From Aurantibacter aestuarii (GTDB lineage Bacteria > Bacteroidota > Bacteroidia > Flavobacteriales > Flavobacteriaceae): 64,000 bases of DNA. A program made the translations under genes and the position numbers. The stretch lies in assembly GCF_003008425.1 (NCBI RefSeq), contig NZ_PXOQ01000007.1, positions 1,078,419-1,142,418 on the forward strand, in the 5' to 3' direction. This document shows positions 1 through 10,659 of this stretch, one piece after another. The notes under the pieces are model-generated. The model ran no database searches and had not been told where the DNA came from. It saw only the letters and a program-made list of their open reading frames with translations. The stretch's first letter is position 1. The number at the start of each line of letters is the position of its first letter.

Positions 1-2
1 AA

Positions 3-353
3 AAAGATGAAGTTACAGTAATGAATGAAGTGACCGAAGAGGTGTCTGATGATGTCGAGTTAAATGATGTCGCTATTGTTGAAGCTACATTTGGAGTGCG
101 TGGTAATTGTGGGATGTGTAAAAACACTATAGAAAAAGCGGCTAAAAGTGTTGAAGGCGTGAAGACAGCCAACTGGGATATGGATAAAAAGATGATTACT
201 GTTAAGTTTGATAATGATGAAACAAATACAGACGATATTCAAAAATCTATAGCAGCTTCTGGGTATGATACTTCAGATTTTAAAGGCGATGATAAGGCGT
301 ACGCAAGCAATGCCAAATGTTGTCAATACGACAGGACTATGGAGATTAATTAA
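3..353 (+). CDS. Heavy-metal-associated (HMA) domain protein, 5' truncated by window edge
   Basis: A small copper/heavy-metal-binding type protein. The visible part has one HMA-like ferredoxin fold with the metal-binding pair Cys-x-x-Cys in GNCGMCKNTIE, followed by the usual EGV and GYDT elements. The C-terminal tail carries a second cysteine cluster (AKCCQYD). The reading frame stays open upstream of the ATG at 21 to the window edge (residues KDEVTV), so the gene probably starts outside, perhaps with an export signal. The acidic Val/Glu-rich N-terminal stretch looks like a linker behind a signal peptide. A strong hairpin terminator follows. The metal and partner are unknown; a periplasmic metal chaperone is an inference. 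Confidence 0.75.
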   Translation, partial: KDEVTVMNEVTEEVSDDVELNDVAIVEATFGVRGNCGMCKNTIEKAAKSVEGVKTANWDMDKKMITVKFDNDETNTDDIQKSIAASGYDTSDFKGDDKAYASNAKCCQYDRTMEIN

Positions 354-376
354 TTTATTAAAGTTTTATATTGTTA

Positions 377-406
377 AAAAACCTAAACCTGTGTTTAGGT
401 TTTTTT
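377..406 (+). terminator. Rho-independent terminator after HMA gene
   Basis: A 12-bp perfect stem (AAAAACCTAAAC / GTTTAGGTTTTT) with a 4-nt loop CTGT, followed by a T-run. It sits 24 nt after the HMA stop codon and just before the next gene. Confidence 0.85.
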
Positions 407-431
407 GTTTCTTTACCAAAAATCAAAAAAA

Positions 432-1034
432 ATGAAATTATTTACACTAGCCGTACTTTTATCTTGTTTTAGTCTAACTGCACAAAACGATTATATATTA
501 GAAGTGGACGGAAAAACGTATGAGGTGGCTTTAGATGCACCTCAAAAACTAACTATTAACGGCAAACAGGTAAATATATCTGTTAAAAAAAAGGATACCT
601 TACTGTTTAATAATCCTTATTTTAGTTTTAAGCATTTAAAAAAACACGACATCTCAAATACCAATTTAGATGAAGGTATTCAACAGTTTATGATGATGAC
701 TGCTGCAGGTTCTGGAGTTATTATACAAACTTATAACGATATGGATCCTGCTATGTTAAAGGAATTAATGTTAAATGAAATGACCAAAGAAAGTATAGGT
801 TATGGGTATTCTGTTAAACGAGAGGATTATACCCGTACATTGTCTAATGGTTTAGAAATGAAAGTTTTAAAGGCTGTATTGGAATATAAAGGCGAAGTAG
901 AAACCTACGAAGTTGCAACTTATTCCAAAAAAGATGAAGGATTTTTAATAGTTACCATGAATACGGTGGACGACTTTGATGTGGAAGGAAAAGACATGAT
1001 TAAATTAGTGTGGAATACTTTAGTGACCAATTAA
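432..1034 (+). CDS. Secreted hypothetical protein
   Basis: A 200-residue protein of unknown function. I start it at the ATG at 432, not the in-frame ATG at 405. From 432 the protein opens with a textbook signal peptide (MKLFTLAVLLSCFSLTAQ, cleavage likely after TAQ), and 405 lies on the preceding terminator T-run. The mature part is mixed alpha/beta with no recognisable motif and no further membrane segment, so it is likely periplasmic or outer-membrane associated. It has its own terminator, shared with the convergent groEL. No family can be named. Confidence 0.7.
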   Translation: MKLFTLAVLLSCFSLTAQNDYILEVDGKTYEVALDAPQKLTINGKQVNISVKKKDTLLFNNPYFSFKHLKKHDISNTNLDEGIQQFMMMTAAGSGVIIQTYNDMDPAMLKELMLNEMTKESIGYGYSVKREDYTRTLSNGLEMKVLKAVLEYKGEVETYEVATYSKKDEGFLIVTMNTVDDFDVEGKDMIKLVWNTLVTN

Positions 1035-1064
1035 AAACTAATCATCTTAAATAGATTACAACAA

Positions 1065-1093
1065 AAAACGCCAAACATTAAGTTTGGCGTTTT
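1065..1093. terminator. Bidirectional terminator between convergent genes
   Basis: Perfect 12-bp stem AAAACGCCAAAC / GTTTGGCGTTTT with loop ATTAA, T-rich on both strands. It lies between the + gene ending at 1034 and groEL ending at 1116 on the minus strand, so it can stop both. Confidence 0.85.
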
Positions 1094-1115
1094 GCTTTTA
1101 TATTAAGATTGATTT

Positions 1116-2854
<1,739 letters not shown>

Positions 2855-3133
2855 TTATATTATAGCCATAATATCATCTTCACGCATCATTAAGTACGTG
2901 TTACCATCTAATTTTAATTCTGAACCAGCATATTGACCGTAAAGAACTTTATCGCCTACTTTTACAGTTAATGGTTCGTCTTTCTTACCGTTACCAATAG
3001 CGATAACAGTACCTTTTAATTGTTTTTCTTGTGCGCTATCTGGAATATATAATCCTGAAGCGGTTTTTGTCTCAGCAGGCATAGGTTCTACCAAAACTCT
3101 ATCTGCTAGAGGTGTAATGTTAACTTTACTCAT
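2855..3133 (-). CDS. groES: Co-chaperonin GroES (Hsp10)
   Basis: Heptameric lid of the GroEL chamber. 92 residues: N-terminal [10 protein letters not shown], a mobile-loop region [14 protein letters not shown], the beta-barrel sequence [19 protein letters not shown] and the C-terminal [10 protein letters not shown] are all typical of the family. It is the first gene of the groES-groEL operon. Confidence 0.97.
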   Translation of the reverse strand: MSKVNITPLADRVLVEPMPAETKTASGLYIPDSAQEKQLKGTVIAIGNGKKDEPLTVKVGDKVLYGQYAGSELKLDGNTYLMMREDDIMAII

Positions 3134-3232
3134 TGTTTTAATATTTTATGGTTAATAAACAATTTAATTTGTTTAGGTAATTAATGACTAAAAATGTGCC
3201 ATGAAGCTTACACTGACAAACTTTCAGAAACA

Positions 3233-3258
3233 AAAAATGCCAACTTAAAGCTGGCATT
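3233..3258. terminator. Terminator downstream of secG
   Basis: Stem AAAAATGCCA / TGGCATTTTT around ACTTAAAGC, T-rich on both strands. It lies 25 nt beyond the secG stop on the minus strand, separating it from groES. Confidence 0.75.
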
Positions 3259-3282
3259 TTTATTTATAATTTTAAAAAGATT

Positions 3283-3633
3283 TTACTCTTCGGTATTTTC
3301 TGTGTTTTCTGCAGGTGTAGTTGCTGGTGTTGGAGCTGGAGTAGAAGGTAACTCAATATTTTCTCCTTCTAAAGCTTTAGATTCTGTAGCGACTCTTCCG
3401 CCGTCAATAGCAACATTAGATAATAAAATTAAAGCTAATAATACGGTTGCTAACGTCCATGTACTTTTATCTAAAAAGTCCGTGGTCTTTTTTACACCAC
3501 CTAATTGTTGTGTACCACCGCCACCAAAAGATGAAGATAATCCGCCACCTTTAGGGTTTTGTACCATAATTACTACGATTAATAGAAATGCAACGACTAC
3601 TATTAAAACTAAAAATATTGCAAATGTATTCAT
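3283..3633 (-). CDS. secG: Preprotein translocase subunit SecG
   Basis: Small inner-membrane subunit of the SecYEG export channel. 116 residues with two transmembrane helices (about 5-25 and 58-75). They are joined by the family's conserved loop VQNPKGGGLSSSFGGGGTQQLGG, seen here around residues 28-47. The tail is Pro/Thr/Glu-rich and probably disordered. Two nucleotides separate it from the upstream gene, in an apparent operon with a conserved helical protein and lptE. Confidence 0.93.
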   Translation of the reverse strand: MNTFAIFLVLIVVVAFLLIVVIMVQNPKGGGLSSSFGGGGTQQLGGVKKTTDFLDKSTWTLATVLLALILLSNVAIDGGRVATESKALEGENIELPSTPAPTPATTPAENTENTEE

Positions 3634-3635
3634 TA

Positions 3636-4589
3636 TTAATTATTATTTTTTTCTTGTATTTGTTTAACTGCTTTAATTTGGTCAGCAAAGAAACCACTTT
3701 TTTCTGGATATTTCAAACTTAAAATGTTGTAAGATTGAATGGCTTTCTTATAATTTTTTTGCTCCACATAAATTCGTGCTAAAGTCTCTGTCATAAGTTC
3801 TTCTCGCGGAATCATTTGTGCTTTAGCTAGATTTACAGTGTTTTCGGCATTTTTTTTAGGTTCTAGCTTGTGATTTTTTGCAATAAAAGCTTCTATTAAT
3901 TTGTTTTTTTTGGCTATGCTGCGCTCAATTCTGGAAGGTTTTTTCTCAGGCAAACCTTGAGTTTCTTCCACCTTATTTTTAGTAATACGTTTTATAGGTT
4001 CTGCTTTAGAAAGGCTTAACCACTCGCTAAAGGAATGTGTTTCGTTTTTATCAAACTCTAAAGGGCTGCCAATTTTTAGTTTAGCTTCGGCGTCTTTTGG
4101 CTCGTTGCTAGAAGAATTGTTATCTATACTTTCAATTGAAGAAAGCTCTTGTTTTGTTGTGTTGTCCTCTAGTGTTTTATCAGACTTTTCTTCAAATAAA
4201 TCTGAATTTAAAACAGCTTTCGATGCAGTCAAATGGTTTAAAAACTCCGTTTCATCTGTTTTAGTTTTTGCTGAAACATCTTCAAAATCTACAGTAATAT
4301 CATGCAGTCGTAAGTTGTTTAACTTGATGTTTTCAGAAATACTATTTTGGTTAAATTCTTTAGTCGTTATAAAATCAAAAAGAACACTTCTGTCAGAGGT
4401 GTAAGCAGCAGTTACTTTTAGATTATGGTTATATTTAAAACTATTACTCAACTTTAAAGCTTTTAAATAAAGCGCTCGTGCCGATTGAAAATAAGGGTAA
4501 TCGTCAATAATTTGTTTTAAATCAACGACATGCTCTTCTAAGAGTCTATTAGGGTTTTGTAATATGTAATGAAAAGTTTCGCTGTTCAT
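3636..4589 (-). CDS. Conserved Bacteroidota protein, TPR-like C-terminus
   Basis: 317 residues, no signal peptide and no membrane segment. The N-terminal 80 residues (MNSETFHYILQNPNRLLEEH, then DYPYFQSARALYLKALK) look like a helical repeat. The middle is charged and low-complexity. The C-terminus (ETLARIYVEQKNYKKAIQSYNILSLKYPEKSG, about 265-300) reads as one TPR-type helical pair. It sits between lptE and secG with gaps of 1 and 2 nt, so it is surely cotranscribed. A scaffold role is possible but not shown. Confidence 0.75.
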   Translation of the reverse strand: MNSETFHYILQNPNRLLEEHVVDLKQIIDDYPYFQSARALYLKALKLSNSFKYNHNLKVTAAYTSDRSVLFDFITTKEFNQNSISENIKLNNLRLHDITVDFEDVSAKTKTDETEFLNHLTASKAVLNSDLFEEKSDKTLEDNTTKQELSSIESIDNNSSSNEPKDAEAKLKIGSPLEFDKNETHSFSEWLSLSKAEPIKRITKNKVEETQGLPEKKPSRIERSIAKKNKLIEAFIAKNHKLEPKKNAENTVNLAKAQMIPREELMTETLARIYVEQKNYKKAIQSYNILSLKYPEKSGFFADQIKAVKQIQEKNNN

Positions 4590-4590
4590 A

Positions 4591-5094
4591 TTACCAGTCT
4601 GCTAAAGAGGCATTAAAAATATCTTGGGTTAAACGTTCAAAAATTTCTTCAAAAGCGGTGTCTTTTTGAGCGCCAACTAATTGGCCGGTTCCTGCATAAT
4701 CATAAAAGAAAGAAAAGTTTTTTTCAAAATCTGCATCTTCCTTTTTAGTATTAATGAAATTAACCTTAACCGAAATGGTTAATCTGTTTTGAGCAGCGGT
4801 ACTATTGGCTTGCGCAGTTGTTGGTGATATACGGTATTCTGTAATTTCACCTTCATAAATTAAATCGCCACCAGAATTTACTAAACTTAAATTAGTTTGA
4901 TTTTGAATAAGATCTTGTAATGCCAAAGTGAAATCTCTATCTAAACCAGGCTCTACAAGTAGTGCATTATTTTGAAAATAATTAACCTGAAATGTTTTTG
5001 CGTTACCAACATCTGCCCCAGTAAAAGAGTAGGCGCCACAACCAAGGACAGTTATGGATGTTAGTATTAAAAATATATATTTTAATTGTTTCAT
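4591..5094 (-). CDS. lptE: LptE-like LPS-assembly lipoprotein
   Basis: Outer-membrane lipoprotein expected to plug and assist LptD in lipopolysaccharide insertion. The start at 5094 gives a clean lipoprotein signal (MKQLKYIFLILTSITVLGCG, lipid-bearing Cys19); an upstream in-frame ATG at 5154 would bury it. The mature part, beginning AYSFTG and followed by VNYFQNNA and LTLALQDLIQNQTNL-like segments, matches the Bacteroidota LptE family. Length 167 residues is normal. It follows the sigma-54 activator gene and precedes the TPR-like gene with a 1-nt gap. Confidence 0.85.
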   Translation of the reverse strand: MKQLKYIFLILTSITVLGCGAYSFTGADVGNAKTFQVNYFQNNALLVEPGLDRDFTLALQDLIQNQTNLSLVNSGGDLIYEGEITEYRISPTTAQANSTAAQNRLTISVKVNFINTKKEDADFEKNFSFFYDYAGTGQLVGAQKDTAFEEIFERLTQDIFNASLADW

Positions 5095-5143
5095 ATATGA
5101 AGGTGTTTGGAAACACACATTTTTGATTTGCTTAAAGCTAAAA

Positions 5144-6415
5144 TTACAAGTCAAACTGTTTTATTTTACGATATAATGTACGCTCGCTTATGCCTAATTC
5201 TTCAGCAGCAAGCTTTCTTTTGCCGTTATGCCTTTCTAAAGATTTTTTTATTAATTCCAGTTCTTTATCATGTAAAGATAAGGTTTCTTCTTCTTCAATT
5301 TCTTCAGCAAAATGATATTTGTCTTCTTTTGCTTTTTCGGCTGTTGTTTTTTCAGGAATAGATAAAACCTCTAAAGTGTCTTTGGATAAATCTTCGTACT
5401 CATATTCAGCTTGAGAATTTTCATCATCTTCACCATAAATTTTTTGTATTAAACTCTCATTATCTTTTTGAATATCCTTGGAGCTGCCATTTTTCATTAA
5501 CTCCATGGTTAGCTTCTTTAGATCATTTAAATCGGCTTTCATGTCAAATAAAACCTTATACAGAATTTCGCGTTCACTGCTAAAATCACTTTCAGATTTA
5601 GATTTGTTTATAACAGCAGGTAAGTTAGAGCCTCCAGAAGGTAAATATTCACTTAATTTTTGAGCGGTAATTTGTCTGTTTTCCTCTAATACCGAAATTT
5701 GTTCGGCAACATTACGTAACTGTCTAATGTTACCATTAAAACGGTAATTTTGCAACATTTTAACAGCCTCGTCATCTAATTTAACGGTTGGCATTTTATA
5801 TTTTAATGCAAAATCGCTTGCAAATTTTCTAAATAAAATATGTATGTCTTCCTTACGTTCTCGTAATGGTGGTAAATTAATTTCTATAGTGCTTAAACGA
5901 TAGTACAAGTCTTCTCTAAACTTTTCTTTTTTAATGGCTTCAAACATGTTAACGTTTGTAGCAGCTACAATACGAACGTTTGTTTTTTGTACTTTGCTGG
6001 AACCTACTTTAATAAATTCACCATTTTCCAAAACACGTAATAAACGTACTTGTGTGGTTAGTGGTAATTCGCCTACTTCATCTAAAAAAATAGTACCACC
6101 ATCTGCCACTTCAAAATAACCTTCTCGGGTTGCGGTAGCACCTGTAAAAGCCCCTTTTTCATGCCCGAAAAGTTCACTGTCTATAGTGCCTTCTGGTATG
6201 GCTCCACAGTTTACAGCAATATATTTGCCGTGTTTTCTGTGCGACAAGGAGTGTATAATTTTAGGAATACTTTCTTTACCAACACCACTTTCTCCTGTAA
6301 CCAATACAGAAATGTCTGTAGGAGAAACCTGAATCGCTTTTTCTATAGCACGGTTTAGTCCTGTGCTATTCCCTATAATACCAAAACGTTGCTTAGTTGC
6401 TTGTATAGATTCCAT
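5144..6415 (-). CDS. Sigma-54-dependent transcriptional activator
   Basis: AAA+ enhancer-binding protein that remodels RNA polymerase-sigma54. 423 residues. The central domain begins almost at the N-terminus: Walker A GESGVGKES (41-49), sigma54-contact loop GAFTGA (88-93), Walker B GGTIFLDEVGE (106-116) and an arginine-rich sensor. A charged linker of about 110 residues follows, then a Fis-type helix-turn-helix at the very C-terminus (KLAAEELGISERTLYRKIK). There is no receiver, PAS or GAF domain, so its signal must come from another protein, through the linker or by expression level. Upstream of lptE. Confidence 0.92.
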   Translation of the reverse strand: MESIQATKQRFGIIGNSTGLNRAIEKAIQVSPTDISVLVTGESGVGKESIPKIIHSLSHRKHGKYIAVNCGAIPEGTIDSELFGHEKGAFTGATATREGYFEVADGGTIFLDEVGELPLTTQVRLLRVLENGEFIKVGSSKVQKTNVRIVAATNVNMFEAIKKEKFREDLYYRLSTIEINLPPLRERKEDIHILFRKFASDFALKYKMPTVKLDDEAVKMLQNYRFNGNIRQLRNVAEQISVLEENRQITAQKLSEYLPSGGSNLPAVINKSKSESDFSSEREILYKVLFDMKADLNDLKKLTMELMKNGSSKDIQKDNESLIQKIYGEDDENSQAEYEYEDLSKDTLEVLSIPEKTTAEKAKEDKYHFAEEIEEEETLSLHDKELELIKKSLERHNGKRKLAAEELGISERTLYRKIKQFDL

Positions 6416-6496
6416 ATGTTTTTTAATTCTGAAGTCAAAACTTATAAAAGTTCTAACTATTTATTATTAATGCGATATCATTGGTAAATAAACCAA

Positions 6497-7942
6497 TTAA
6501 TTATTTGAAGAATAGCCTACAGCTTCTCCAATTAAAGTCGCTTTGGTGCAATCTGTAATTTTTACATTTACAAAATCGCCTACTTTATAATTCTCTTTAG
6601 GAAACACAGCTACAATATTATGCTCACTACGTCCAGACCATTGGTCTTCAGATTTTTTCGATTGCTTCTCAATTAATATTTCTATCGTTTTTCCTAAATG
6701 TTCACGAGTTCTAAACTCACTATGTTCTAATTGTAAAGCAATTATTTCACTAAGGCGTCTACTTTTAATTTCTTCTGGAATATCATCTTCCAACTTACGT
6801 TCGGCTAAAGTCCCTGGACGTTCAGAGTATGTAAACATGTAACCAAAGTTGTATTTTACATAGCGCATTAAACTTAAGGTGTCTTCGTGATCTTCTTCGG
6901 TTTCTGTAGGGAAACCAGCAATCATATCTTGACTAATGGCGCAGCCCGGAATAATTTTTTTAATGTTATCTATTAATGTAAAATACTCTTCACGGGTATG
7001 TAAACGATTCATTTCTTTAAGAATACGATTACTACCACTTTGCACTGGTAAATGAATGTGATTACAGATATTTTGATATTTCGCCATAGTTTTAATCACA
7101 TCTATATGCATATCTTGCGGATTAGAGGTCGAAAAACGAATACGCATTTTAGGCTGTGCTTCTGCCACTAAACTTAATAATTTAGCAAAATCTACAGCAG
7201 TAGCTTTTTGCATATCGGTTGCTTTTACGAAATCTTTTTTAAGACCACCGCCATACCATAAATAACTGTCAACATTTTGACCTAATAAGGTAATTTCTTT
7301 AAACCCACGATTCCAAAGGTCGTTAACTTCTTCAATAATACTTTGTGGGTCACGACTACGTTCTCTTCCACGGGTAAAAGGTACCACGCAAAATGTACAC
7401 ATATTATCGCAGCCACGCGTTATACTTACGTAAGCTGTAACACCATTACTTTGTAAACGAACGGGCGAGATATCGCCATAAGTTTCATCTTTAGATAAAA
7501 TGACATTAATAGCATCACGACCTTCGTTAACTTCTGCTAAAAGGTTAGGTAAATCTTTATAAGCGTCTGGTCCTACAACCAAATCGACTATTTTTTCCTC
7601 TTCTAAAAATTTACTTTTTAATCGTTCTGCCATACAGCCCAGAACTCCAACTTTCATTTTAGAGTTTATACGTTTAACTGCATTATATTTTTCAAGTCGT
7701 TTGCGTACCGTTTGTTCTGCCTTATCTCGAATAGAGCAGGTATTCACTAATACTAAATCTGCCTCTTCTAGCTTATTTGTTGTATTGTAACCTTCTTTAT
7801 CTAATATGGAAGCCACAATCTCACTATCGCTAAAATTCATAGAACAACCGTAACTTTCAATAAAAAGTTTTTTAGTGTTTTCTTTTTTGGCTTCTAAAAT
7901 CAGAGCGTCGCCTTGTTTGCTTTCATCTATTGTTTTTTCCAT
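6497..7942 (-). CDS. miaB: tRNA-2-methylthio-N6-dimethylallyladenosine synthase MiaB
   Basis: Radical-SAM methylthiotransferase that modifies A37 of tRNAs reading UNN codons. I use the ATG at 7942 (MEKTIDESKQ); an extra in-frame ATG lies at 7966. It has the N-terminal UPF0004 cluster cysteines (ESYGCSMN, NTCSIRDKA, VLGCMAERLK), the radical-SAM motif RGCDNMCTFC, and a C-terminal TRAM domain ending IGEAVGYSSNN. About 481 residues, normal for MiaB. It is divergent from topA. Confidence 0.95.
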   Translation of the reverse strand: MEKTIDESKQGDALILEAKKENTKKLFIESYGCSMNFSDSEIVASILDKEGYNTTNKLEEADLVLVNTCSIRDKAEQTVRKRLEKYNAVKRINSKMKVGVLGCMAERLKSKFLEEEKIVDLVVGPDAYKDLPNLLAEVNEGRDAINVILSKDETYGDISPVRLQSNGVTAYVSITRGCDNMCTFCVVPFTRGRERSRDPQSIIEEVNDLWNRGFKEITLLGQNVDSYLWYGGGLKKDFVKATDMQKATAVDFAKLLSLVAEAQPKMRIRFSTSNPQDMHIDVIKTMAKYQNICNHIHLPVQSGSNRILKEMNRLHTREEYFTLIDNIKKIIPGCAISQDMIAGFPTETEEDHEDTLSLMRYVKYNFGYMFTYSERPGTLAERKLEDDIPEEIKSRRLSEIIALQLEHSEFRTREHLGKTIEILIEKQSKKSEDQWSGRSEHNIVAVFPKENYKVGDFVNVKITDCTKATLIGEAVGYSSNN

Positions 7943-8048
7943 AGGATCGGTAAAAATCAAAATCATTTCAATTAGTATGCAAAGATAGAATTATTTTAAG
8001 ATTATGACAATATGACAGTTGGTTAAAAAAACCTATTTAACATATTTT

Positions 8049-8080
8049 TTGGAGCATAAATTTTTTTTGATATACCTTTG
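8049..8080 (+). promoter_or_regulatory. Bacteroidota-type promoter of topA
   Basis: Box -33 TTG at 8049-8051 and -7 box TACCTTTG at 8073-8080 with 21 nt between them, fitting the TTG / TAnnTTTG pattern. The topA ATG follows 20 nt after the -7 box, so the leader is very short. This promoter lies downstream of the alternative start at 8019 and so supports the start at 8100. Confidence 0.65.
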
Positions 8081-8099
8081 CACTCACAAAAACTGTAAA

Positions 8100-10619
8100 A
8101 TGGCGAAAAATTTAGTAATAGTAGAGTCACCTGCAAAAGCGAAAACGATAGAGAAATTTTTAGGTAAAGATTTTAAAGTCGAGTCCAGTTTTGGGCACAT
8201 TGCAGATTTACCTTCTAAGGAATTAGGGGTTGATGTTGAAGGTGATTTTGATCCTAAATATGAAGTCTCTACAGATAAAAAAGCACTGGTTAAAAAATTA
8301 AAAGCACTTGCTAAAAAGGCAGAAACTGTTTGGTTAGCGAGTGATGAGGACCGTGAGGGAGAAGCAATTGCTTGGCACTTAGCGGAGTCTTTAGAACTTG
8401 ATAAAGCCAAGACCAAACGTATAGTGTTTCATGAAATCACCAAATCGGCCATACAAAAAGCAGTAGAAAACCCGAGAACGATAGATTATGATTTAGTCGA
8501 TGCACAACAGGCAAGACGCGTGCTAGATAGAATAGTAGGTTATGAATTATCTCCAGTATTGTGGCGTAAAGTTAAAGGTGGTTTATCTGCTGGACGTGTA
8601 CAATCTGTTTCAGTACGTTTAATCGTAGAGCGTGAGCGCGAAATAAACGATTTTAAGCCAGAAGCATCATATAAAGTAGATGCAGAGTTTACAACTACCG
8701 AAGGAGTTTCGTTTAAAGCACGTTTGCCAAAAGCATTTTCAACCAAAAAAGAAGCGCAGGATTTTTTAAATAAAAATGCAGATGCTAAATTTAATGTTGG
8801 GGATTTAACACAAAAGCCAGCTAAGAAATCGCCTGCAGCTCCATTTACAACATCAACATTACAGCAAGAGGCATCTCGTAAATTATATTTTTCAGTAAGT
8901 AAAACTATGACTATGGCGCAACGTTTATACGAAGCCGGTTTAATTACTTATATGAGAACAGATAGTGTAAACTTATCTGATGAAGCTAGAAAAGGGGCAA
9001 AAAATGAAATTGTTTCAGCTTACGGAAAAGAATTTGCTCAAGAAAGAAATTATAAAGGGAAATCTAAAGGTGCTCAGGAAGCTCACGAAGCCATCCGTCC
9101 AACCGATTTTGCAACTCACTCGGTAAATATAGATAGAGATCAAGCTAGATTATATGATCTAATTTGGAAGCGTGCTATTGCATCGCAAATGAGTGACGCT
9201 AAACTAGAGCGTACTAATGTAAAAATTGATGCAAATACGCATAATGAAAACTTTACCGCTAATGGAGAGGTTATTAAGTTTGAGGGTTTCCTTAAAGTGT
9301 ATTTAGAAGGTACCGATGATGAAGATTTAGAGCAAGAAGGTATGTTGCCTGCAATGAAAGTTGGTGAAACTTTACTTAATAAATATATTACGGCAACAGA
9401 GCGTTTTACTCGAGCTCCTTACAGATATACAGAAGCTTCTTTAGTTAAAAAATTAGAAGAGTTAGGTATTGGACGTCCGTCTACTTATGCGCCAACCATT
9501 TCTACTATTCAAAATAGAAATTATGTAGAAAAAGGAAGTGTCGATGGTGTAGAACGTGACTATACTCAATTAGTTCTTGAAGATGGTTCTGTAAAAGACA
9601 ACACGCTAACAGAGAAAGTAGGGTCCGATAAAGGAAAATTAGTACCAACAGATATTGGTATGATTGTAACGGACTTTTTAGTGAATCATTTTGAAAGCAT
9701 TTTAGATTATAATTTTACAGCTAAGGTAGAAGATGAATTTGATGATATTGCTGAAGGAAAACAAGATTGGAAAAAGATGATGAAGTCTTTTTACACTAAA
9801 TTTCATCCTGTAGTGGAAGATGTTCGTGAAAATGCAGATCGTGAATCTGGAGAGCGTATTTTAGGTGAAGATCCAAAAACAGGAAAACAAGTAAGCGTAA
9901 GGTTAGGTAAGTTTGGACCAATGGTACAAATGGGTACGGTTGATGATGAAGAGAAGCCTACTTTTGCAAGTTTAGGACCAGACCAACAATTAGGAACCAT
10001 AACCTATGAGGAAGCAATGGACTTATTTAAACTTCCAAAGGCTTTAGGTCAATACAAAGGTGAAGAGGTAGAAGTTAATAATGGTCGTTTTGGTCCATAT
10101 GTAAAATATGGTAAGAAATTTATTTCATTAGCGCCAGGACAAGATCCCTTAAGTGTGGAAATGGACGATGCTATTGAGTTAATTAAAGAAAAAGAAATTG
10201 CAGATGCTCCTATATACGAATATAAAGGTCATGGTGTAACTAAAGGAAAAGGTCGTTTTGGTCCATTTATTAAATGGAACGATTTATTTATTAATGTAAA
10301 TAAAAAGTATGACTGGGATAATTTAACCAATGCTGAAATTGAAGAGCTTATTGATGCTAAAATCCAAAAGGAAATAGATAAAGTTGTTCATAATTGGGAA
10401 GAAGAAGGTATTCGAGTTGAAAAAGCCCGCTGGGGTAGGCATAATATTCTAAAAGGTAAAACAAAGATTGAATTGCCAAAAACAGTAGATGCTGCTGCTT
10501 TGACTTTAGAAGAAGTAAAAGATATTATCGAAAAAAACGCACCAAAAAAGAAAACAAAAAAGTCGGCTGCTAAAAAGAAACCAGCCGCTAAGAAAAAAAC
10601 AACTACAAAAAAGAAATAA
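8100..10619 (+). CDS. topA: DNA topoisomerase I
   Basis: Type IA topoisomerase that relaxes negative supercoils. 839 residues from the ATG at 8100; the upstream in-frame start at 8019 lies before the promoter and adds no conserved sequence. It has the TOPRIM domain (VESPAKAKTIEKFLG, then SDEDREGEAIAWH) and the active-site tyrosine in GLITYMRTDSVNLS. C-terminal repeat domains follow, each with a GRFGP(Y/F)VK-type motif instead of zinc fingers, and the protein ends in a Lys/Ala tail (about the last 25 residues). The lysine tail is like those in many Bacteroidota TopA proteins and is probably for DNA contact. Confidence 0.96.
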   Translation: MAKNLVIVESPAKAKTIEKFLGKDFKVESSFGHIADLPSKELGVDVEGDFDPKYEVSTDKKALVKKLKALAKKAETVWLASDEDREGEAIAWHLAESLELDKAKTKRIVFHEITKSAIQKAVENPRTIDYDLVDAQQARRVLDRIVGYELSPVLWRKVKGGLSAGRVQSVSVRLIVEREREINDFKPEASYKVDAEFTTTEGVSFKARLPKAFSTKKEAQDFLNKNADAKFNVGDLTQKPAKKSPAAPFTTSTLQQEASRKLYFSVSKTMTMAQRLYEAGLITYMRTDSVNLSDEARKGAKNEIVSAYGKEFAQERNYKGKSKGAQEAHEAIRPTDFATHSVNIDRDQARLYDLIWKRAIASQMSDAKLERTNVKIDANTHNENFTANGEVIKFEGFLKVYLEGTDDEDLEQEGMLPAMKVGETLLNKYITATERFTRAPYRYTEASLVKKLEELGIGRPSTYAPTISTIQNRNYVEKGSVDGVERDYTQLVLEDGSVKDNTLTEKVGSDKGKLVPTDIGMIVTDFLVNHFESILDYNFTAKVEDEFDDIAEGKQDWKKMMKSFYTKFHPVVEDVRENADRESGERILGEDPKTGKQVSVRLGKFGPMVQMGTVDDEEKPTFASLGPDQQLGTITYEEAMDLFKLPKALGQYKGEEVEVNNGRFGPYVKYGKKFISLAPGQDPLSVEMDDAIELIKEKEIADAPIYEYKGHGVTKGKGRFGPFIKWNDLFINVNKKYDWDNLTNAEIEELIDAKIQKEIDKVVHNWEEEGIRVEKARWGRHNILKGKTKIELPKTVDAAALTLEEVKDIIEKNAPKKKTKKSAAKKKPAAKKKTTTKKK

Positions 10620-10659
10620 CTCGTAAGAATTTTTTACTTTCGAGGAAAGTATTTTTTCA

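Noticed and set aside
8019-8099. Longer topA start at 8019
   Set aside because: The best promoter lies between 8049 and 8080, after that start, and the extra residues are unlike any TopA N-terminus.
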